Part shown: positions 55,650 through 62,546 of the stretch, in pieces | Layout: every line of letters starts with the position of its first letter | Numbering within the stretch: the stretch's first letter is position 1 | NCBI GenBank assembly: GCA_963773765.1 | Contig: CAVZCC010000008.1 | Coordinates: 124,001-188,000, forward strand | Direction of reading: 5' to 3' | Source of the DNA: CAVZCC01 sp963773765 | Lineage (GTDB): Bacteria > Actinomycetota > Acidimicrobiia > Acidimicrobiales > Microtrichaceae | Length of the DNA stretch: 64,000 bases | Notes under the pieces: generated by a model | Told to the model about the DNA's origin: nothing | What the model saw: the letters and a program-made list of their open reading frames with translations, nothing else | Database searches by the model: none | Translations under genes and position numbers: made by a program

Positions 55650-56598
55650 CGTCGGGCACAACGGAAGCCGAGGTGGCTCATCCCGGTGTCGACCATCTGC
55701 GGACGGCGGGCAGCAGGGCGGTAGCGCATGCAGTAGCTGTCGGCACAGAGGAACGACCCCCCTTGATCACCCGGCGGGGCACGCGGAACTGGGGCTGGGC
55801 CGGATCCATGCTCTCCTCTGCCGTGCCACCCCGGGGTCACGCGGGACGCAACACGACGCGGCGTCGGACCAACGCAGCTCCTGGTACCAGTCGTCGGTCC
55901 ACTCCCACACGTTCCCGGCCATGTCCGACAGCCCGAACCCGTTCGGCGGGAAGCTCCCGACGGGTCGTGGTGCCCGAGCCGGGCTCGGACCGCCACGGGA
56001 AGTCCCCGAGCCAGTGGTTGGCCAGCCGCTCCCCCGCCGCCTCCGGTCCTCCCCCAGGTGAAGGTCGCACCGTCCAGCCCGCCGCGGGCCGCACGCTCCC
56101 ACTCGGCCTCGGTCGGCAGGGCACATCCGGCCCACGCCGCGTAGGTCGCGGCGTCCTCGTGGGCGACGTGGACCACCGGATGCCGCCCACGGCCGGCGAG
56201 GTCGCTGCCGGGCCCCTCCGGTCGGTGCCAGGACGCGCCGGGTCCAGGTCCACCACTGACTGAGGTGGCGCAGGTCCACCGGTCCGGTGGTGCGGCGTGA
56301 ACACCATGGACCCCGGCACCAGGTTCTCCGCCGGGGCGCCCGGGAACTCCGCCGGGTCCAGCGGCCGCTCGGCCACGGTGACGTAGCCGGTGGCGGCGAC
56401 GAAGGCGCCGTACTCGTCGTTGGTCACCGGGGTGTGGGACATCCAGAACCCGCCCACTTCCACGGTGCGGCTCGGGGCCTCCTCCGGATAGTGGGCGTCG
56501 GAACCCATGCGGAAGGCCCCGCCGGGGATCCAGGCCAGGGCCCCGTCCCCGGCACCCGGCGCAGCGGCGTCACCCGACTCATGCGGCCCGGGGATCAT
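55650..56598 (-). CDS. Formylglycine-generating enzyme (SUMF1/FGE), frameshifted
   Basis: About 300 residues spread over three frames with at least five changes (about 56275, 56195, 56060, 55985, 55830, 55765). N-terminus: W-I-P-G-G-A-F-R-M-G-S-D-A-H-Y-P-E-E. Middle: A-A-T-Y-A-A-W-A-G-C-A-L-P-T-E-A-E-W-E-R-A-A and N-V-W-E-W-T-D-D-W-Y. C-terminus: G-G-S-F-L-C-A-D-S-Y-C-M-R-Y-R, whose two cysteines (codons 55745-55747 and 55730-55732) match the active-site pair, and H-L-G-F-R-C-A-R. It converts a sulfatase Cys to formylglycine. ATG at 56598 overlaps the sulfatase stop. The 3' end after C-A-R is not defined because no stop follows in that frame until 55460. Confidence 0.85.
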
Positions 56599-58099
56599 GC
56601 GCTGGGCAGGCCCTCCTGCATCTTGGCCAGTGCGCCCTCGAGGCCGAACGTGGCCGGCTTCTGCCGGGGCGGGAACTCGGCGAACGTGGCGACCATCTGG
56701 GCCACGAACGCCTGCGCGGGCACCAGCATGAACGTGTCGGTCGAGCATCCAGTCCCAATAGGTGTTGGACGTGATGTCCGCCCGCTCGTACGGATCGGTC
56801 CGCAGGTTGAAGATCTTGGGCACGCGGCAGCGGCGTGAAGGGCTCGGCCCAGACCTGCAGGGTGCCCTGGACACGTTGCTCCATGAACACCATCTTCCAG
56901 TTGTCGAACCGGACCGCAGTGAGGTCGCCGTCGTCGTTGACGTAGAAGAAGAAGTTGCGGGGGCTCGAGTCCGCCTCCCCCGTGAGGTAGGGCAGCTGGT
57001 TGTGGCCGTCCAGGTGGACCTTGTACGTGGCCCCGGACAGGTCCGCGCCGCCCTTCAGCCGTCTCGGCGATGTCCGGCACACCGGCCGCGGCCAGGAGCG
57101 TGGTGAACCAGTCGGCGTGGCTCACGATCCCGTTGAGCACCGTGCCCGCCGGGAAGTGGCCGGGCCAGCGCGTCACGGCCGGCACGCGGTAGCCGCCCTC
57201 CCAGTTGGTGTTCTTCTCGCCCCGGAACGGCGTCGTGCCCGCGTCCGGCCAGGAGTTCAGGTGGGGTCCGTTGTCCGTGGAGTACACGACGATCGTGTCG
57301 TCGGTGATGCCCAGTTCGTCGAGCAGGTCGAGAAGGCTCCCGACCAGCGTGTCGTGGTCGATCATCACGTCGTGGTACTCGGACTGCCAGCGGCCCGCCT
57401 GGCCCTTGCTCTCCGGCTTCACGTGGGTGCGGAAGTGCATGTGGGTGGCGTTGAACCACACGAAGAACGGCGTGCCCTCCTCCACCTGACGGCGGATGAA
57501 GTCGACCGCGGCCTCCGCGAACTCGTCGTCGACGGTCTGCATCCGCTGCTTGGTCAGCGGGCCGGTGTCCTCGATGCGCTGGGTGCCGTCACCGTTGGCC
57601 CAGGTGTGCAGCACGCCGCGGGGGCCGAACCGCTCGCGGAACTGGGGGAACTCGTCCGGCGAGGGGTAGTCGTCCAGTTCCGGCTCCTCCTCGGCGTTGA
57701 GGTGGTAGAGGTTGCCGAAGAACTCGTCGAAGCCGTGGACCGTGGGCAGGTGCTCGTCGCGGTCGCCGAAGTGGTTCTTGCCGAACTGGCCGGTGGCGTA
57801 CCCCTGGGCCTTGAGCGCGGTGGCGATCGTGGGGTCCTCGGCCTGCAACCCGAGCGCGCTCCGGGCAGACCGACCTTGGTCAGGCCGGTCCGCACCGGGT
57901 TCTGGCCCGTGATGAACGCAGCCCGGCCCGCCGTGCAGCTCTGCTCGCCGTAGTAGTCGGTGAATCGGACGCCCTCGTCCGCGATCCGGTCGATGTTGGG
58001 CGTGCGGTACCCCATGAGGCCGTCGCTGTAGCAGCTCAGGTTGGAGATGCCGATGTCGTCACCCCAGATCACCAGGATGTTCGGCTTGTCGTTCGGCAT
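56595..58099 (-). CDS. Arylsulfatase, type I (frameshifted)
   Basis: About 500 residues. N-terminus P-N-I-L-V-I-W-G-D-D-I-G with the metal-binding Asp pair; the formylglycine motif is C-T-A-G-R in G-E-Q-S-C-T-A-G-R-A-A (Cys codon 57935-57937). G-Q-F-G-K-N-H-F-G-D replaces the usual G-K-W-H-L-G, and Y-S-T-D-N-G-P-H gives the C-terminal metal Asp/Asn. Breaks lie near 57865, 57063, 56828 and 56743. It hydrolyses a sulfate ester once activated by the neighbouring FGE. No signal peptide is seen, so it appears cytoplasmic. No transporter or sulfated substrate is indicated by the neighbours. Confidence 0.88.
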
Positions 58100-58218
58100 C
58101 AGGTATCCCTTCCTTGGTCTGCCACTCCGGCGGCGATGCTAACCAAGCGGTCGGCCCGACGGCCGGGCCGGAGGTGAACAGTTCCCCAACAGCGACGACG
58201 CCCCCGGGGTGGTGGGGT

Positions 58219-58632
58219 TCACTGGATGAGCCCCAGGCCCTTCTGGCAGTGGGGGCCGCCCCAGTGCTCCACGATCTTGCCGTCCCGGATCCGCAGGATG
58301 GCGGTGCCGTTGATGTGGACCGGCTCCCCGGACGGGGGCACGTCGAAGAAGGCCGCCCCGGTGTGGGTGCCGCGCACGGACCAGTTGGACACGACCAGGT
58401 CGTCGGACTCGATCAGGAGCTCCACGGAGAACTCCATGTCGGGCAGGGCGGCCATGATCTCGTTCCACCACTCCTGCTCGTCGCCCCGCACGTCGCTGCC
58501 CACCCGGCCCGGCGCCACGCGGGCGGTGACGTGGCTCACGAAGTCCGGGGACCAGAAGTCGTACACCGCCTCCGTGTCACCCGTGAACATGGCGTTCGAG
58601 TAGTCACCCAGCATCTTCAGGTTCTCCGACAT
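58219..58632 (-). CDS. SnoaL/NTF2-like protein
   Basis: 137 residues covering one NTF2-like fold: an N-terminal helix (M-L-G-D-Y-S-N-A-M-F-T-G-D), D-F-V-S-H-V, F-S-V-E-L-L-I-E-S-D-D-L-V, R-G-T-H-T-G, I-N-G-T-A-I-L-R-I-R-D-G-K-I-V-E-H-W. These proteins are ketosteroid-isomerase-like and often of unknown substrate. Short intergenic gaps to the genes on either side on the same strand. Confidence 0.85.
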   Translation of the reverse strand: MSENLKMLGDYSNAMFTGDTEAVYDFWSPDFVSHVTARVAPGRVGSDVRGDEQEWWNEIMAALPDMEFSVELLIESDDLVVSNWSVRGTHTGAAFFDVPPSGEPVHINGTAILRIRDGKIVEHWGGPHCQKGLGLIQ

Positions 58633-58681
58633 GGCGTGGACGATACCGAGGCGACCCGACCGGGGCGTGACGGTCGCCCGG

Positions 58682-58993
58682 TCAGCGCGCCGGAGGAGCG
58701 TGCACGATCACGATCGAGTGGGTGGTGGTGGCGGCGTGGCGGAAGGCGGCGAGCTCGACGTACTCCGGGGAGTTCCACCAGGCCAGGCAGGCCTCCTCGG
58801 AGTCGAAGCCGATGATCACGGTCCGGCCGTCCGCCCGCTCTCCCTCCAGGAGGACGGGGTGGTCGTCGTAGGTGACGAAGCGCCCGCCGTGGGCCTTCAG
58901 GATGGGGAAGAAGCCCTGCTCGTAGCGGCGGTACCCGTCGGGGTCGTTCACGGTGAAGTGGGCGATGAAGTGCACGGGGCCGGGGGTGGACAT
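58682..58993 (-). CDS. DUF1330 family protein
   Basis: 103 residues. The ferredoxin-like dimeric alpha/beta barrel pattern is clear: F-T-V-N-D-P-D-G-Y-R-R-Y, G-G-R-F-V-T-Y, V-L-L-E-G, I-G-F-D-S-E-E-A-C-L-A-W-W-N-S-P-E-Y. Function of the family is not defined. Lies between the SnoaL-like and TetR genes on the same strand, so it may be the regulator's target unit. Confidence 0.88.
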   Translation of the reverse strand: MSTPGPVHFIAHFTVNDPDGYRRYEQGFFPILKAHGGRFVTYDDHPVLLEGERADGRTVIIGFDSEEACLAWWNSPEYVELAAFRHAATTTHSIVIVHAPPAR

Positions 58994-59049
58994 CAGGTGG
59001 GCTCCTTGTTCGGGTGGCGGTGTTCCGGTGGCGGTGACTCGGTGGCGGG

Positions 59050-59637
59050 TCAGGTCGGCGGGGCCAGCGAGGCGAGGGTCGCGTCGATGCCGGCGCGGAG
59101 GTCGCCGGCCCCGCTCCGGGCCAGGACCAGGAGGCCCTCGAAGGCCAGGAGGAGGCTTGTGGCCAGGACGGCGCTGTCGACGTCGGTCCGCACCTGGCCG
59201 GCGGCCTGGGCCCGCTCGACCTGGATCCTCAAGGCCGAGCGGATCACCTCGAGGCCGGCCGTGACCGCGCTACGGATCTCCGGGGCCCGGAACGCGGTCT
59301 GGCTGGCGGTGACGGTGAGCAGGCACCCCCGGGGACGGTCCTCCCCCCGGTGCGGTTCGAGCACCGACACGAAGAACGCCCGCAGGCCATCCATCGGATC
59401 GTCTGCACCGTCGAGGAACCGCCGGATGCGGCCGCGGACCACCCGGTCGACGTACCGGTCGACGCTCGACGCCACCAACGTGTCCTTGGTCGGGAAGCGT
59501 CGGTAGATCGACGGGGCCCGCAGGTCGAGTGCGACCTCCAGGTCACGGATCGTCACCGCATCACAGCCGTCCCGCCAGAAGAGGTCCGTCGCCCGGTCCA
59601 ACACCTCTGCTTCTGGGTACTTGGCTGGTCTGGCCAC
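59050..59637 (-). CDS. TetR/AcrR-family regulator
   Basis: 195 residues from the GTG at 59637, chosen for the GGAGGAG ribosome-binding site just upstream. HTH near residues 25-50: D-A-V-T-I-R-D-L-E-V-A-L-D-L-R-A-P-S-I-Y-R-R-F. The C-terminal ligand domain has R-G-C-L-L-T-V-T, like the TetR_C group of regulators that carry this motif. First in a row with DUF1330 and SnoaL-like genes and divergent from the reductase at 59829. Confidence 0.85.
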   Translation of the reverse strand: MARPAKYPEAEVLDRATDLFWRDGCDAVTIRDLEVALDLRAPSIYRRFPTKDTLVASSVDRYVDRVVRGRIRRFLDGADDPMDGLRAFFVSVLEPHRGEDRPRGCLLTVTASQTAFRAPEIRSAVTAGLEVIRSALRIQVERAQAAGQVRTDVDSAVLATSLLLAFEGLLVLARSGAGDLRAGIDATLASLAPPT

Positions 59638-59828
59638 TGCTCCTCCGGGTCCGCCGGGACGGGCCGCCGTAAGATAGCAGCTGCTACTCCACACGCCGCC
59701 GGGGAGGGCGGCGCTCCGGATCACGTCTTGCGACGGGCGCTCACCGGGACAGGGCGCGGCCGATGAGTTCGGGCGTGGATCGCAGTCTCTGTCGGTACGG
59801 TCTGGACCCGCGATCGATCGGAGGCGGA

Positions 59829-60387
59829 ATGGGCAAGCTGATCTATTCGGTACTGGGCTCGCTGGACGGCTACTACGAGGACGCGGACGGGAGGTTCGAC
59901 TGGGCGGCGCCGGACGAGGACGTGCATGCGTTCGTCAACGATCTCGAGCGGCCGATCGGGACCCACCTGTACGGGCGCCGGATGTACGAGACGATGGTCT
60001 TCTGGGAGACCGCGCCGGCCGACGGCGAACCGGCGGTGTTCCGCGACTTCGCCGGGATCTGGCGGGCCGCCGACAAGGTCGTGTACTCACGCACCCTCCA
60101 GACGCCATCCAGCGCGAGGACCCGGATCGAGCGCGAGTTCGACCCGGACGCGGTCCGGCAGCTGAAGCTGTCCTCGACGACCGACATCTCGATCGGGGGC
60201 GGCGACCTCGCCGCGTCAGGCGATCGGCGCCGGGTTGGTCGACGAGTGCCATCTCTTCCTGTGCCCGATCGTGGTCGGAGGCGGCAAACGCGCCCTGCCG
60301 GACGACGTCCGGGCGCAGCTCGAACTGCTCGATGAGTGCCGCTTCGACAACGGCGTCGTGCATCTCCACTACCGGGTGGACGCCTGA
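59829..60387 (+). CDS. Dihydrofolate reductase family protein, RibD C-terminal type (one frameshift)
   Basis: About 186 residues from the ATG at 59829. Y-S-V-L-G-S-L-D-G-Y, G-T-H-L-Y-G-R-R-M-Y-E-T-M, F-A-G-I-W-R-A-A-D-K-V-V-Y-S-R-T-L, I-S-I-G-G-G-D-L-A-A. After one extra T near 60219 the sequence continues in the next frame as A-G-L-V-D-E-C-H-L-F and P-I-V-V-G-G-G-K-R-A-L. An NADPH-dependent reductase of unknown substrate; not a housekeeping DHFR. Confidence 0.82.
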
Positions 60388-60417
60388 TCACGACCACACG
60401 ACGCAGGAGATCGACCG

Positions 60418-60954
60418 ATGCACCAACCAACGCTCTTCCTGACGGTCGGGTTGCCGGGTACGGGCAAGACCACGGCCACGCGACGGATCGAGGCCGAGCA
60501 GGGAGCACTCCGCCTGACGAAGGACGAGTGGATGAAGGCCCTGTTCGGCCGCGACAACCCGGCCTCGGCGTCGGACGTCATCGAAGGCCGGCTGATCGAC
60601 GTGGGGATGCGCGCCCTCGAGCTCGGCATCGACGTCGTCATCGATTTCGGCCTCTGGAGTCGCGACGAACGGTGTGCCCTGCGGCAGCTGGCAGCGGACG
60701 TCGGCGCAGCTGTCGTGATCCGCTACTTCGAGCTCACACCCGCCGAGCAACGGGTCCGCCTCGACCAGCGTCTGGCAGACGCTCCACATGAGACGTGGCC
60801 CATGTCCGAGCGGGAGCTCACGGACTGGGCGTCCAGGATCGACGTCCCGACATCGGCCGAGCTCGATGGGAGCGAACCGATCGGCGACCCGCCCGGTGGC
60901 TTTGCGACGTGGCGTGAGTGGAGCGCATCTCGCTGGCCGCCGTCCGCGTCATGA
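60418..60954 (+). CDS. P-loop kinase-like ATPase
   Basis: 178 residues. Walker A is V-G-L-P-G-T-G-K-T-T (residues 10-19), then R-L-T-K-D-E-W-M, G-I-D-V-V-I-D-F-G-L-W-S with the Walker B-type Asp, and R-Y-F-E-L-T-P-A-E-Q-R-V-R. This is the small zeta-toxin/chloramphenicol-phosphotransferase-like P-loop kinase type. The substrate, perhaps a small molecule or drug, is unknown. Starts 30 bp after the reductase gene. Confidence 0.82.
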   Translation: MHQPTLFLTVGLPGTGKTTATRRIEAEQGALRLTKDEWMKALFGRDNPASASDVIEGRLIDVGMRALELGIDVVIDFGLWSRDERCALRQLAADVGAAVVIRYFELTPAEQRVRLDQRLADAPHETWPMSERELTDWASRIDVPTSAELDGSEPIGDPPGGFATWREWSASRWPPSAS

Positions 60955-61052
60955 ACCGTCGTCCCGAAGGCCACGGAGTCGTCCGGCGCAGCCCGTCTCG
61001 AGATGGGACTGCTGATTCCGCCCCGACGAGCAACGGAACCCACCTCGGCGCA

Positions 61053-61193
61053 TCAGCCGCGACCGTCAGCTGTCGCCGCATCCCAGAGCTCGGCGTCGCC
61101 GCTGTTGGCCCAGTCGGTCCACCCATCCTCGTAAGCGGCAGGGGCGAACGGCCCATCGACTCGTTCGCGCCTCCACCGTTCTGTCAGGAGGCG
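61053..61193 (-). pseudogene. Possible remnant of an antitoxin-like small protein
   Basis: The minus strand just past the cupin gene encodes about 46 codons that look protein-like and end in TGA (61053-61055): L-T-E-R-W-R-R-E-R-V-D, then F-A-P-A-A-Y-E-D-G-W-T-D-W, then S-G-D-A-E-L-W-D-A-A-T-A-D. Acidic Trp-containing endings of this kind are known in small MazE/RHH-type antitoxins. The frame has no start of its own and its 5' part overlaps the cupin gene, so a truncated remnant is the simplest reading. The rest of 60955-61183 shows nothing else. Confidence 0.3.
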
Positions 61194-61663
61194 AACGGCG
61201 GAGGCCCGAGCAGGTCGGTTCCCAGATGCTGTGCTGCTGCGTCCCGGACGCGATCGAGATCCATCGGGCCGGGTCCTGGCCCGGTCGCGGGTTTGCTTGC
61301 TTCCAGGTAGAACCTCTGCGCTGATCCGGGCGTCTGGATGAAGAGGAGCCGGGCCTTCTCAGATCGGACGACGAACGCGTGGGGCACACCCCGAGGCGAC
61401 AGGGACATGCTCCCAGCGTCGAGCTGGTGCTCGTCGCCGTCGAGGTTCAGCACGATCTTCCCCTCGAGCACGTACACCGTCTCATCCACGTCGGGGTGCC
61501 GGTGCAACGGTGTCATCTTCCCCTGGGTCAACTCGTCTTCGAACATGAGGAACGCGCCGTCGGTGTCCTCGGTATGGACCTTCCACGTGTGGGTGCCTCC
61601 GCCAGCGAACCAGCGACGGTCACCTTCTCCCGCTGCCCTGACGATCGACTCGGTGTTCGGCAT
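61184..61663 (-). CDS. Cupin-domain protein
   Basis: 159 residues. The two cupin motifs are visible: motif 1 as H-R-H-P-D-V-D-E-T-V-Y-V-L-E-G (near residues 54-68) and motif 2 as S-L-S-P-R-G-V-P-H-A-F (near 87-97), giving the H-x-H...E...H metal set. Function unknown; possibly a small dioxygenase or binding protein. Divergent from a TetR gene with a perfect palindrome in between. Confidence 0.87.
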   Translation of the reverse strand: MPNTESIVRAAGEGDRRWFAGGGTHTWKVHTEDTDGAFLMFEDELTQGKMTPLHRHPDVDETVYVLEGKIVLNLDGDEHQLDAGSMSLSPRGVPHAFVVRSEKARLLFIQTPGSAQRFYLEASKPATGPGPGPMDLDRVRDAAAQHLGTDLLGPPPFAS

Positions 61664-61680
61664 GACGCACCCCCTCCTTG

Positions 61681-61698
61681 ATGGGACAGCTGTCCCAT
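61681..61698. promoter_or_regulatory. Perfect 18-bp palindrome, TetR operator candidate
   Basis: ATGGGACAGCTGTCCCAT reads identically on both strands. It sits 17 bp from the cupin start (61663) and 26 bp from the TetR start (61725), so one site can control both divergent genes. Confidence 0.8.
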
Positions 61699-61724
61699 AA
61701 CGAGACTAGGTATCATGAGGTCGC

Positions 61725-62324
61725 ATGTCAACGCCCTACGAAACCAGCGGTCGCACCAGCCAGAAGCAGCGCACCCGCGCCGCCCTGGTCGACGCCGCAA
61801 GGGCCATCGTGGCGAGCGGGTTGACGCCGACCGTGGAGGACGTTGCAGCCGCGACGTCAATTTCGCGCTCCACGGCGTATCGGTACTTCCCCAACCAGCG
61901 GGCGCTGTTGGCCGCTGCTCACCCGGAGATCGACGCGTCGAGTCTGCTGCCCGCTGATCCGCCGGAGGGGGCTCGCGAGCGACTCGAGTTGGCGGTTCGC
62001 GCCTTCGTGGATCTGATCGTCGACACCGAGACACAACAGCGCACCATGCTCCGCCTCTCCTTGGAGGCTGACCCGGCCGAGAGGGCAGACCTTCCGCTCC
62101 GCCAGGGCCGGGCCATCGACTGGTTCACCGAAGCACTGGAACCAGCTCGCGCCCAACTCGGCGATGCCGGCCTCCGTCGCCTCGTCCTCGCAATCCGAAC
62201 CGCCACCGGCATCGAGGCGCTCATCTGGCTCACTGACATGGGCGGCCTCACCCGCGACGAAGCAGCGAGTCTGATGAGATGGTCAGCAACATCTCTCTTC
62301 CGAGCAGCAACGGACGAGGAGTGA
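61725..62324 (+). CDS. TetR/AcrR-family regulator next to cupin gene
   Basis: 199 residues from the ATG at 61725. HTH around residues 33-58: T-V-E-D-V-A-A-A-T-S-I-S-R-S-T-A-Y-R-Y-F, then N-Q-R-A-L-L-A-A. The C-terminal domain has no recognisable ligand signature. Almost certainly represses itself and the cupin gene through the palindrome at 61681. Confidence 0.88.
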   Translation: MSTPYETSGRTSQKQRTRAALVDAARAIVASGLTPTVEDVAAATSISRSTAYRYFPNQRALLAAAHPEIDASSLLPADPPEGARERLELAVRAFVDLIVDTETQQRTMLRLSLEADPAERADLPLRQGRAIDWFTEALEPARAQLGDAGLRRLVLAIRTATGIEALIWLTDMGGLTRDEAASLMRWSATSLFRAATDEE

Positions 62325-62437
62325 GCGTCACCCAGCACTGGATGGGCGCGGCAGAGACTCGGTGAACTCCACCGGCATCCGTCGAACGCCCTGGTTGGAG
62401 CGGTCTTCCGCTCGGCCCTGGTGGCGAAGGTGGATAC

Positions 62438-62478
62438 TGCCGCCTAGAAGACAGTGCCGCCTAGACACAGTGCCGCCT
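62438..62478. repeat. Three short TGCCGCCT direct repeats
   Basis: TGCCGCCT occurs at 62438-62445, 62455-62462 and 62471-62478; the first two continue as TGCCGCCTAGA. Spacing is 17 and 16 bp. They lie in the 222-bp gap between the TetR gene and the ATPase regulator. They could be a binding array or the worn end of a mobile element; nothing else is seen in the gap. Confidence 0.5.
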
Positions 62479-62546
62479 CGCTCGTACACGACCGGGAGCG
62501 CAGGAACCGGGCCCGACAGTGAACCCCTACGCCGACAACGTGGTCC

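Noticed and set aside
56595..58099. Sulfatase and FGE as a decayed pseudogene pair
   Set aside because: All active-site motifs are kept and the breaks are single-base changes with no stop-codon substitutions or large deletions.
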